A DNA stretch of 64,000 nt from Rhodospirillales bacterium (GTDB lineage Bacteria; Pseudomonadota; Alphaproteobacteria; Rhodospirillales_A; JACZKS01). The stretch spans positions 1 to 64,000 of the forward strand of contig JABGRG010000005.1 of the NCBI GenBank assembly GCA_018648445.1, given 5' to 3'. The translations under genes were made by a program, and so were the position numbers. Of the stretch, positions 17,649 to 25,885 are shown one piece after another; position 1 is the first letter of the stretch, and each line of letters begins with the position of its first letter. A model generated the notes under the pieces. That model was given only the letters and a program-made list of their open reading frames with translations. It ran no database searches and was not told the DNA's origin.

Positions 17649-18203
17649 ATGAACGCTCTTGCCAGATTGAATGTTTTTTTGACGCTGATTGACCGATTAT
17701 CAGGTCTCCTGGCGCGTATTGCCATGGGGTTGGTCATCGTTCTTGTGGGGGCGATGCTATATGAAGTTGTTTCCCGGCGCATTTTTGACTCTCCCACCAT
17801 CTGGGCCTTCGATTTTTCATACATGGTCAACGGAACGATCTTTCTGGGCGCCGCCGGGTATGCGTTGCTGCAGAACGAACACATCCGCATCGATTTCTTT
17901 TCGGCGAGACTGTCCTTGCGCGCGCAGCACGCGGTTAATGCGATTTTTTATATTTTTCTTTTCCTGCCGGTGATGTTCATTATTTGCCAGGCCGCTTTCG
18001 GCGACGCCTATGAAGCCCTGGTGACCGGACAGGTGGAGCGCGTCAGCCCCTGGGCACCGGTGGTGTGGCCCTACTACACGGCGGTTTGCGTGGGCTTGTG
18101 TGTCTTATTCGCGCAAAGCGTCGTCCAAGCCATTCGCCATTTGATTGGCATCGCGCACCCGACAACCCTGGCCCTCGTCGCCATGGATCAGGGCGGAGAA
18201 TAG
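17649..18203 (+). CDS. dctQ: TRAP transporter small permease (DctQ family)
   Basis: A 184-residue membrane protein with four hydrophobic segments (around residues 20-40, 55-75, 95-115 and 140-160), the DctQ layout. It forms the membrane complex with DctM. It lies between the binding protein and the large permease, whose ATG is two bases after this stop. Confidence 0.9.
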   Translation: MNALARLNVFLTLIDRLSGLLARIAMGLVIVLVGAMLYEVVSRRIFDSPTIWAFDFSYMVNGTIFLGAAGYALLQNEHIRIDFFSARLSLRAQHAVNAIFYIFLFLPVMFIICQAAFGDAYEALVTGQVERVSPWAPVVWPYYTAVCVGLCVLFAQSVVQAIRHLIGIAHPTTLALVAMDQGGE

Positions 18204-18205
18204 GC

Positions 18206-19528
18206 ATGTTTGAAATTGCCGCCGCCGCATGGATGTTTCCGGCCCTGTTCGTAATGGTTTTCCTTGGGTTTCCGGTCGCGTTCAGTTTGTTTAGTGTGTC
18301 GCTGATTTTCGGTTACACAATTTTCGGCCCGGCCCTTGGCGCGCAGCTTTTTGGCCGCATCCTCGACATCAGCTCGAACCTAATTTTGGCGGCGATCCCA
18401 TTGTTCGTTTTCATGGGTGCCATGCTGCAAAGTTCCGGCATTGCCAAGCGATTGTTCGAGGCCACGCGGGTGTGGTTGGGGCGGCTTCCGGGCGGCCTTT
18501 CCGTCACGTCCATTGTCATGTGCGCCATTTTCGCCGCGACCTCGGGGATAATTGGTGCGGTTGAGATCGTGGTCGGTCTTATGGCCATTCCGGCGATGGT
18601 TTCGGCCAAGTACAGTAAAGACCTGATATCCGGGACCATCTGCGCCGGCGGTGCGCTTGGCACCATTATTCCGCCGTCCATCGTGGTCGTCATTTACGCC
18701 TCCATCGCCGACATGTCGGTCGGCGATCTGTTTGCAGGAATCATGATCCCCGGCGCCGCGATGGTCGTCTTTTTCATCCTTTACATTCTTGTTCGCAGTT
18801 GGATGAACCCCGCCATAGCGCCCCCCGTTCCGACTGAAGAATTTCAAATACCGCTGGGGCCGAAGTTGTGGCTGACGTTCACCGCGCTGGTTCCTTGCAC
18901 AGCCCTGATCGTGGCCGTCCTTGGCAGCATTTTTGCCGGTGTCGCCTCGCCGACGGAGGCCGCGGCGGTGGGAGCATTGGGGTCGGTTCTGCTGTCCATC
19001 GCCTACAACGAATTTTCTTTCCGCATATTGGGTAAGGCGCTTCGCCAGACGGTGCTTATCACGTCTATGGTGATTTTGATTATTGCCGGTGGCGTGCTGT
19101 TTTCCAGCATATTCATCGTTGGCGGCGGCAAGGATCTGGTCAATCAGATGATCGGCGCCTTCGAATTGGGACCCATGGGAATGATCGCATTGTTCCTGGC
19201 CATCATCTTCCTGTTGGGCTTCATTCTCGACTGGATTTCCGTGGTGCTGGTGACCATCCCCATATTTGACCCCCTGATCCGCCAAGCCGGGATTGACCCG
19301 GTGTGGTTCGGAGTCATGGTCTGCGTCACGTTGCAGACGTCTTACCTGACGCCACCGATGGCGCCGTCCATCTTTTTCCTTCGAAGCATCGCGCCCAAGG
19401 ACTTCAGCTACAAAGACATGTATTGGGGCGTAACGCCGTTTGTGGCCATGCAGTTGGTGACGTTGTTCGTGGTCATGGCGCTGCCCTGGACGGCAACCTA
19501 TCTGCCGCAAATCCTGTTCCGGTTGTAA
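18206..19528 (+). CDS. dctM: TRAP transporter large permease (DctM family)
   Basis: A 440-residue membrane protein of the DctM family, with a dozen or so hydrophobic segments and the conserved PPSIVVVIYA stretch. The start at 18206 is chosen because the DctM N-terminus MFEIAAAAWMFPALFVMV begins there and the small permease ends just upstream. It provides the Na+-coupled transport path. Confidence 0.92.
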   Translation: MFEIAAAAWMFPALFVMVFLGFPVAFSLFSVSLIFGYTIFGPALGAQLFGRILDISSNLILAAIPLFVFMGAMLQSSGIAKRLFEATRVWLGRLPGGLSVTSIVMCAIFAATSGIIGAVEIVVGLMAIPAMVSAKYSKDLISGTICAGGALGTIIPPSIVVVIYASIADMSVGDLFAGIMIPGAAMVVFFILYILVRSWMNPAIAPPVPTEEFQIPLGPKLWLTFTALVPCTALIVAVLGSIFAGVASPTEAAAVGALGSVLLSIAYNEFSFRILGKALRQTVLITSMVILIIAGGVLFSSIFIVGGGKDLVNQMIGAFELGPMGMIALFLAIIFLLGFILDWISVVLVTIPIFDPLIRQAGIDPVWFGVMVCVTLQTSYLTPPMAPSIFFLRSIAPKDFSYKDMYWGVTPFVAMQLVTLFVVMALPWTATYLPQILFRL

Positions 19529-19588
19529 CGGCTCGGAACGCAGGTGTTGAAACTAAAAACAAACGAACCAGTCATAAGGAAGAAGAAC

Positions 19589-20458
19589 ATGAAAGCGGTC
19601 GTAACGTTATCGCCAGAAGAGTCCAAGCGTTTGATCGCCAAGGCGATTGTTGATATGGGCGTGGTCAAGAAGGCCAAGAAGGATGGCATCATCGGACTTG
19701 CGCGGTGTTCATCCGCCGCGTTTGTGGTCGAGGAACTGACCGGTCGTGCGCTGGGCAACAGGGCCCATTATCTGAGCGGTTACATGAACCAGTTGGGCGC
19801 CTGCGCTCTGGGCGCGGAGCACCAGGAAAAGCTGTTGGTTCTGGAAAAGGGCGAAGAGCACTGGATGACGTTCAAGGACGGCAACGTCGCCAATTTCACC
19901 GACCGCATGACGCCCGACGATGTCATCATCAAAAGCGGCAACGTGATTGACCGCGATGGCAACGTAGGCTGCCTCGTGGCCAGCCCGACCGGCGGCGAGA
20001 TCGGCGCATATATGCCGCCCATTCTGGTTCGCGGTATTACGTTTTTGGTGCCCATGACCCTGAACAAGACGCTTCCCATTTCCCTTGACGACGCCATGAA
20101 GGCCATGGGTGCGGGCAACATCCATCCGGACATGTGTCATGGTTTGCGGTGCGGAATGATGCCCATGCCGGGCCATGTCATTACCGAGGTCGATGCCATT
20201 GCCCAGCTGACCGGAGCCAAGGCGTTGCCCATATCCATCGGCGGCCTCGGCAGCGGGGCTGGCGCCCTGATGCTGTCCATCGATGGCGAGGATGAACAGA
20301 TCGAAGCGGCCTGGAAGCTGGTATCGGGGATCCGGGCTAAGGGCGAGCCGCCGTTGGAAAGCCCGGCCTTTAACTGTGACGACTGCTACATTTTCGAGCA
20401 CCCGGGTCTTGGCAACCGTTGTTCGGCGCTGCCGCTGCCGGGGTGTGACTGCGCATAA
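19589..20458 (+). CDS. cysteine-rich protein of unknown function in TRAP operon
   Basis: A 289-residue soluble protein with no signal peptide or membrane segment and no family I recognise. The ATG at 19589 has AAGGAAGAAG upstream. Cysteines and histidines cluster in HPDMCHGLRCGMMPMPGH in the second half and in a C-terminal CX2CX11CX7CXC array ending the protein, which looks like a metal or Fe-S site. It lies between the TRAP permease and a flavin-reductase-like gene, four tightly spaced rightward genes before a GntR. An enzyme acting on the imported acid is likely; the reaction is unknown. Confidence 0.7.
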   Translation: MKAVVTLSPEESKRLIAKAIVDMGVVKKAKKDGIIGLARCSSAAFVVEELTGRALGNRAHYLSGYMNQLGACALGAEHQEKLLVLEKGEEHWMTFKDGNVANFTDRMTPDDVIIKSGNVIDRDGNVGCLVASPTGGEIGAYMPPILVRGITFLVPMTLNKTLPISLDDAMKAMGAGNIHPDMCHGLRCGMMPMPGHVITEVDAIAQLTGAKALPISIGGLGSGAGALMLSIDGEDEQIEAAWKLVSGIRAKGEPPLESPAFNCDDCYIFEHPGLGNRCSALPLPGCDCA

Positions 20459-20467
20459 GGGGTGCCC

Positions 20468-21115
20468 ATGGAATTTGATTTCGAGACCCTTCCCAAGGAA
20501 GTTCGTTACAAACTGCTGTGCGCGTTTGTCGCCCCGCGGCCCATTGCCCTGGCGACGACGGTTTCCGTGGACGGCGTGGGCAACGCAGCACCCTTCAGCT
20601 TTTTCAACGTCTTCGGCGACGAGCCGCCGATTGTCATTCTGGGCGTCCAGAACCGCCCCGATGGCACACCGAAAGACACGCTGGCGAACATCAGGGACAC
20701 CGGGGAATTCGTCGTTCATCTGGTGGATCAGCCCATGGCCCGACAGATGGTGGACTGCGCCATCGATTTTGCGCCGGGCGAGGATGAAACAGCGAAGACG
20801 GGATTGCGGGTCGTGCCCAGCCTGAAGGTCAAGCCGGGCCGCATCCGCGAGGCTCCGGCGGCCCTGGAATGCCGCCTGGAAAAGAGCATCGACTATGAAA
20901 GCCGATCCATCGTTCTGGGCCGTGTGGTCAACATGTGGGTGCGCGACGACTGCATCGATCCCGAGACGCTGTACGTCAACAACGACGCCTATCGGCCCCT
21001 GGCGCGGCTGCACAAGGACTATTACATTGTTGCCGAAGATCTGTTCGAGTTGAAGAGACCGACCATGGAGGAGTTTCTGGAACGAAAGGGTATGGGCGGA
21101 CGGGAAGATGACTAG
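20468..21115 (+). CDS. flavin reductase family protein (FMN-binding split barrel)
   Basis: A 215-residue protein of the flavin-reductase-like/DIM6-NTAB group. The hallmark N-terminal stretch PRPIALATTVSVDG followed by NAAPFSFFNVFGDEPP is present, binding FMN. Such proteins either supply reduced flavin to a monooxygenase or act alone. The ATG at 20468 (AAGGGG upstream) is preferred to a GTG six bases earlier. The gene overlaps the downstream GntR by eight bases. No flavin-dependent monooxygenase is visible nearby. Confidence 0.87.
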   Translation: MEFDFETLPKEVRYKLLCAFVAPRPIALATTVSVDGVGNAAPFSFFNVFGDEPPIVILGVQNRPDGTPKDTLANIRDTGEFVVHLVDQPMARQMVDCAIDFAPGEDETAKTGLRVVPSLKVKPGRIREAPAALECRLEKSIDYESRSIVLGRVVNMWVRDDCIDPETLYVNNDAYRPLARLHKDYYIVAEDLFELKRPTMEEFLERKGMGGREDD

Positions 21116-21827
21116 CAAAGAACCAGGAAAGACGACGTCGCGCATCGACATCGCGCATACCGCGCTTCGGAGGGCAATTCTCGAGCAGGCGCTGGAGCCG
21201 GGAACAAAACTACCGGAAGATACCATTGGCTCGGGGTTCGATATGAGCCGTACCTTGGCTCGCGAAGTGCTTGCCAAACTACAGGTCGACGGGCTGGTTG
21301 ATATAAAACGCGGACGAAGCGCCCGAGTGGCACGCCCCAGCCTTTCCGAAGCAATGGATATCTTTCATTTACGCCGCACCCTTGAAGGCGAAGTCGTACG
21401 TTTGATTATTGAGCGGTGGTCGCGGGATATGGCCAGTGAACTTAACGCCCATATCCACGAAGAGGAGATCGCTGCAAAGGCGGGAAAAGGCCATGTGTCG
21501 ATCAGGCTCGCCGGCGAGTTCCACATCAAGCTGTCCGAGATGGCTGGAAGTCCCCTTCTGGCCAAATTCGTCAACGAGACCGTCAATCGCTGCTCGCTGA
21601 TACTGTCGCTCTACGGGCGGCCACATTCTCCGGAATGCGCCGTTTCCGAACACCGCGCCCTGTTCGACGCATTTGAGACCGGCAATCTGGGCGCAGCGAT
21701 CTCACTGATGGACAAACACATCGGATCAGTCGAGGAACGGGCTATGATCTCCGAAGACGCGGACGAAAAGCCCGACCTTCTCGATGTTATTGGTTTGTAT
21801 TCCGACGAAGAAAATACGGCGGCTTAA
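21108..21827 (+). CDS. GntR family (FCD) transcriptional regulator, TRAP operon
   Basis: A 239-residue regulator with an N-terminal winged helix (LPEDTIGSGFDMSRTLARE near residues 35-55) and an FCD domain whose metal ligands fit FHIKLSEMAG, SEHRALFDA and MDKHIGSVE. It is translationally coupled to the flavin-reductase gene (eight-base overlap), so it is probably the operon's own regulator. It converges on the dppF-type gene with a four-base overlap of the two ends. Confidence 0.9.
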   Translation: MTSKEPGKTTSRIDIAHTALRRAILEQALEPGTKLPEDTIGSGFDMSRTLAREVLAKLQVDGLVDIKRGRSARVARPSLSEAMDIFHLRRTLEGEVVRLIIERWSRDMASELNAHIHEEEIAAKAGKGHVSIRLAGEFHIKLSEMAGSPLLAKFVNETVNRCSLILSLYGRPHSPECAVSEHRALFDAFETGNLGAAISLMDKHIGSVEERAMISEDADEKPDLLDVIGLYSDEENTAA

Positions 21828-22858
21828 GCCAACTTTTGTGCGCCCGCCGTGCCCTGGACGGGATCGTCGGGAACGCGGCCTGCTTCGACGCCGAAGCAGG
21901 CGACCGCCGTCTTGTCGGATTGCGTCTGTTGGGGAGTTTCAGTTCTGCATTTCTCGTCGGCAAATGGGCACCGCGGGTGAAAGGCGCATCCCGAAGGTGG
22001 ATTGATCGGATTGGGCACTTCGCCCGCCACAGGAAGGCGTTCGCGACCGGTCATGTCCAAATCGGGAATGGTATCGAGCAACATGCGCGTGTACGGATGC
22101 CGGGGCCGCGAAAAGAGCGTTCTCGCCGGGGCCACTTCGACCAGCTTGCCCAGGTACATCACGCCTATCCAGTCGGACATGTAGGATACGACGGCCAGAT
22201 CGTGGCTGATGAAGAGATACGTCAGGCCCAGCTCGCGCTGCAAATCCTTCATCAGGTTGAGGATTTGCGCTTGCACCGAGACGTCCAGCGCTGACGTCGG
22301 TTCGTCGCAAAGCAGAAAATCGGGTTTGCTGGCGATGGCCCGTGCGATGGATATGCGCTGGCGCTGGCCGCCAGAAAATTCGTGCGGGTATTTTTCGCCG
22401 TCGGCGGCTGTCAGCTTCACGGCATCCAGCAACCGGCCAACCTCGGCGATGACTTTATCCGGCCCATCGGCCAACCCGAATGCGCGGATCGGTTCGGCGA
22501 TGATATCACGCACCCGCCAACGCGGATTAAGGCTGGCGTACGGGTCCTGGAAAATCATCTGCAGACGCCGCCGGATGGGTTGCATTTCGGTGCGCGAAAG
22601 GCCCGAAATATCTTGTCCCTCGAATTCGATCTTGCCGGAAGTCGGCGTGTAAAGGCCGACGATGAGCCGGGCGACAGTGGACTTTCCGCAACCGGATTCA
22701 CCGACCAGACTGAACGTTTCGCCCGCCTGAATTTCGAAATCGATACCGGCCACCGCCCGCAGGTGCTGCTTGGGCAAGCGTTCCAACACCCGGTTCAGGA
22801 AGGGCGGAGAAACATCGAAGTTTCGGCTCAGGCCGGTTACGCGCAGCAATTCAGGCAT
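21824..22858 (-). CDS. dppF: peptide/opine ABC transporter ATPase (DppF type)
   Basis: ABC ATPase of 344 residues. Walker A GESGCGKST, signature FSGGQRQRISIARA and Walker B FLLCDEPTSALD are all present, plus the C-terminal oligopeptide-transporter block with GCAFHPRCPFADEKC. It is the second ATPase of a Dpp/Opp-type importer and overlaps the upstream ATPase gene by eight bases. Substrate could be a peptide, opine or other amide. Confidence 0.92.
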   Translation of the reverse strand: MPELLRVTGLSRNFDVSPPFLNRVLERLPKQHLRAVAGIDFEIQAGETFSLVGESGCGKSTVARLIVGLYTPTSGKIEFEGQDISGLSRTEMQPIRRRLQMIFQDPYASLNPRWRVRDIIAEPIRAFGLADGPDKVIAEVGRLLDAVKLTAADGEKYPHEFSGGQRQRISIARAIASKPDFLLCDEPTSALDVSVQAQILNLMKDLQRELGLTYLFISHDLAVVSYMSDWIGVMYLGKLVEVAPARTLFSRPRHPYTRMLLDTIPDLDMTGRERLPVAGEVPNPINPPSGCAFHPRCPFADEKCRTETPQQTQSDKTAVACFGVEAGRVPDDPVQGTAGAQKLA

Positions 22859-23825
22859 TTTCTTGTTCGTCCTCGAACAGCAGACAGGCGATCTCGCCGC
22901 CGGTGCGTTTGATCAGTTCCGGCCTTTCGGCGCGGCAGCGATCAACCACATTCGGGCACCTTGGGTGAAACGAACAGCCGTTGGGAATGTCGGTCAATCG
23001 CGGCATGGACCCTTCGATCTGCACCAAGCGTTCGGCGTCGTGGCCAGCCACGGGAATGGAGCCCATCAGGCCGTGTGTATATGGATGGCACGCCTCCTTG
23101 ATGACCTGCCTTACCTCTCCCACCTCAACCAGCCTTCCGGCGTACATGACGGCTACCCTGTCGGCGGTTTCGGCAATGACGCCCATGTCGTGGGTAACAA
23201 GAATGACCGCCGTACCGTGTTCACGGCACAGGCGTTTGAGAAGCGCAATAATCTGGGCTTGAATAGACACGTCCAGCGCCGTCGTCGGTTCGTCGGCGAT
23301 GATCAGGCGCGGGTTGGCGCACAACGCCAGCGCAATGACCACCCGCTGGCGCATCCCGCCTGAGAACTGGTGCGGATAGTGGTCGACCCTGCGCTCGGGA
23401 GCGGGAATTCCCACCTCGGCCAGCAATTCCACGGCACGCTTTGCTGCCTGTGCGGGCGTCATATCGAGGTGGGTCAGCATGGTTTCCACCAACTGCTCGC
23501 CAACCGTATAAAGCGGATTAAGACTGGTCAGAGGGTCCTGGAAAATGGCGCCGATCTCGTTACCGCGAATTTTCCGCATCTCCTCGTAGGGAAGATCGTC
23601 GATCCGCCGCCCGTCGAGAATGATCCGGCCGTCGGCAATGCGCCCCGGCGGTTCCAGCAATCCAATAATGGCCGCGCCCGTCAGCGACTTTCCGGCGCCG
23701 GACTCGCCAACCACACCCAGAACCTCGCCTTCCGCCACCTCGAACGAAACGTCGTCGACTGCCACCAAAATTCCACGCCGCGTGGGAAATTCAACTCGTA
23801 GATTGTGAACCGAAAGAAGAGCCAT
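22851..23825 (-). CDS. dppD: peptide/opine ABC transporter ATPase (DppD type)
   Basis: ABC ATPase of 324 residues. Walker [10 protein letters not shown], signature [14 protein letters not shown] and Walker [13 protein letters not shown] are present, with the C-terminal GCSFHPRCP cysteine block of the oligopeptide branch. It starts four bases after the permease gene upstream and overlaps the second ATPase by eight bases. Confidence 0.92.
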   Translation of the reverse strand: MALLSVHNLRVEFPTRRGILVAVDDVSFEVAEGEVLGVVGESGAGKSLTGAAIIGLLEPPGRIADGRIILDGRRIDDLPYEEMRKIRGNEIGAIFQDPLTSLNPLYTVGEQLVETMLTHLDMTPAQAAKRAVELLAEVGIPAPERRVDHYPHQFSGGMRQRVVIALALCANPRLIIADEPTTALDVSIQAQIIALLKRLCREHGTAVILVTHDMGVIAETADRVAVMYAGRLVEVGEVRQVIKEACHPYTHGLMGSIPVAGHDAERLVQIEGSMPRLTDIPNGCSFHPRCPNVVDRCRAERPELIKRTGGEIACLLFEDEQENA

Positions 23826-23829
23826 GATC

Positions 23830-24759
23830 TTACCTCAACTTCGGGTTCAGGGCGTCGCGCAACCAGTCGCCCAGCAGGTTAACTGCCAGCACCAGCAACG
23901 CCAGGGTGACGGACGGGAAAATCACGACCCACCAGATGCCCGAGAACAAATACTCGTTGCCGATCCTGATCAACGTTCCCAGCGAGGGTTCGGTTGGCGG
24001 CATGCCGACACCCAGGAACGACAGCGTCGCCTCGGTCAGAACCGCCATGCCCAGATTGATGGTCGAAATCACCAGCACCGGACCCATAACGTTGGGAAGG
24101 ACGTGACGCAGCATAATTGCCAGCGGCGCAAGGCCGATGATCTGTGCCGCCTGGACGTATTCCTTGCCCTTCTCCACCAGGGTCGAACTGCGCACCGTGC
24201 GCGCGTATTGAACCCAGTGGGTCAGGCCGATGGCCATAATCAGCACGAAAATAGCGACGTCCTGATGATACTCCGTGGGCAGCATGCCGCGCAGAACGCC
24301 GTTGATCAGCAGGGCCACCAGGATGGCCGGAAAACTCAGCAAGACGTCGGCCACACGCATGATCGCCGCGTCGACCATCCCGCCGACAAAGCCGCTAAGC
24401 AACCCGAAAAAGACGCCGACAACGGTGGCCAGGATGACGCTGGCAAACCCGACCAGCAAAGAAATGCGTAAACCGTGAAGAATGGACGACAACACGTCGC
24501 GGGCCTGGGTGTCGGTCCCCAGCAGGAACCGGGGGTCGCCGTCTTCCTCCCACACCGGTGGCAGTTCGCTGTCCATCAAATCAAGGGTGGCGATATCGAA
24601 CGGATCATGCGGCGCGATCCAGGGTGCGAGGCCCGCGCTGAGAAAAAGCAACACGAGAACCACAGCCGCCGTGATGGTGACCTTTGAGCGGGTGAAACTG
24701 TAAAGCAGATCGCTATCGGTGAACCTGCGCCAGTGGTCGACAAGAGTTGCGATTGTCAT
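23830..24759 (-). CDS. dppC: peptide/opine ABC transporter permease (DppC type)
   Basis: A 309-residue inner-membrane permease. One N-terminal helix (about 30-50) precedes the periplasmic loop with DPFDIATLDLMD and the GTDTQARDVLSSILHGLRISL block typical of DppC. The EAA-type loop (ALMLRHVLPNVMGP-like) is near residue 215. It pairs with the DppB-type permease 22 bases upstream. Confidence 0.92.
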   Translation of the reverse strand: MTIATLVDHWRRFTDSDLLYSFTRSKVTITAAVVLVLLFLSAGLAPWIAPHDPFDIATLDLMDSELPPVWEEDGDPRFLLGTDTQARDVLSSILHGLRISLLVGFASVILATVVGVFFGLLSGFVGGMVDAAIMRVADVLLSFPAILVALLINGVLRGMLPTEYHQDVAIFVLIMAIGLTHWVQYARTVRSSTLVEKGKEYVQAAQIIGLAPLAIMLRHVLPNVMGPVLVISTINLGMAVLTEATLSFLGVGMPPTEPSLGTLIRIGNEYLFSGIWWVVIFPSVTLALLVLAVNLLGDWLRDALNPKLR

Positions 24760-24781
24760 TGTTGTTATTCCCGCCCCGCCA

Positions 24782-25774
24782 CTAGCTCGAGTGTCCGTTC
24801 GCCGCCCCGCGATCCACCCGCAAGCGCGGATCGATAAAGGCGTACAAAAGGTCCACCGACGTGTTGATGACGACGAAAATCAACGACACCAGCACCAGAT
24901 AGGCTGCCATCACCGGAACGTCGATGAAATTGACCGCCTGAATGAACAGAAAACCCATGCCCGGCCATTGGAAGACCGTTTCGGTGATGATGGCGAAGGC
25001 GATCAGGCCGCCAAGCTGAAGACCGAAGATGGTGATAACCGGGATCATCGTGTTTTTCAGCGCATGACCGAAATGCACGGCCCGGTCGGTCAGACCGCGG
25101 GCGCGGGCAAACTTGATGTAATCGGTTCGCAGCACTTCCATCATTTCCGAGCGCACCAGCCGCATGAGCAGCGTCATCTGGAACAAACCCAGCATGATGG
25201 AAGGCAAAATCAGGGCCTTGATACCGCTGATCGTCAAGAATCCGGTCGTCCACCATCCGAGATCAACGGTGTCGCCTCGTCCGAAGGACGGCAACCAATT
25301 AAGGTAAACGGAAAAAACGAGAATCAAAAGAATGCCGGTGACGAAGGTTGGCAGGGATATGCCGATCAATGACGCCATCTGCAAAAACTGACTAAATGCC
25401 CCGCGAGGATTTAGCGCCGTATAGACGCCTAGTGGCACGCCGACGACAAGGGCCAGTGTGGCCGCCACCAGAACCAGTTCCAGCGTCGCCGGAAGACGTT
25501 CGGCGAGCAAGGCCTTAACTGGTCGCCGATTACGGTACGAGGTCCCGAAATCGCCCTGTGTGGCGTTATAGACGAACCGTCCGAACTGCACGACAAACGG
25601 ATCGTCCAAACCCAGCCGCTGGCGCAATTCAATGCGGTCCTGGGCGGTTGCGTCTTCCAATGAAAGGCTGTCAACCGGGTCGCCAAGATACCGAAACATC
25701 ACAAAAGCGATTAGCGCCACCGCCAACATGACAGCAAACGCCTGAAAGATACGCCGCACGATAAACGCCAGCAT
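24782..25774 (-). CDS. dppB: peptide/opine ABC transporter permease (DppB type)
   Basis: A 330-residue permease starting MLAFIVRRIFQAFAVMLAV, the DppB N-terminus, with the RLGLDDPFVVQFGRFV loop and an EAA-type motif near ALKNTMIPVITIFG. The start at 25774 has GAGGAA upstream; a longer frame would read back through a hairpin toward the binding-protein gene. Confidence 0.92.
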   Translation of the reverse strand: MLAFIVRRIFQAFAVMLAVALIAFVMFRYLGDPVDSLSLEDATAQDRIELRQRLGLDDPFVVQFGRFVYNATQGDFGTSYRNRRPVKALLAERLPATLELVLVAATLALVVGVPLGVYTALNPRGAFSQFLQMASLIGISLPTFVTGILLILVFSVYLNWLPSFGRGDTVDLGWWTTGFLTISGIKALILPSIMLGLFQMTLLMRLVRSEMMEVLRTDYIKFARARGLTDRAVHFGHALKNTMIPVITIFGLQLGGLIAFAIITETVFQWPGMGFLFIQAVNFIDVPVMAAYLVLVSLIFVVINTSVDLLYAFIDPRLRVDRGAANGHSS

Positions 25775-25838
25775 GAAAAATTCCTCGTTTGATTTTGCCG
25801 GGTTTCGGTATTCGCGAATGCGCGAAGAAAAGGACCCC

Positions 25839-25865
25839 CGGGGCGGCCCTATTGTAGCCGCCCCG
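25839..25865 (-). terminator. intercistronic hairpin after Dpp binding protein
   Basis: CGGGGCGGC (25839-25847) and GCCGCCCCG (25857-25865) form a perfect 9-bp stem with a 9-base loop, 21 bases after the binding-protein stop. There is no T run. It probably stabilises the binding-protein message or terminates part of it. Confidence 0.5.
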
Positions 25866-25885
25866 AAGGATTTACCCAATCACGA

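Noticed and set aside
18380..19510. Antisense frame over dctM rich in His, Asp and Arg
   Set aside because: This is the typical reverse-strand image of a hydrophobic membrane protein.
19709..21277. 522-codon frame antisense to the TRAP accessory genes
   Set aside because: It spans three rightward genes that have ribosome-binding sites and family motifs, and itself has none.
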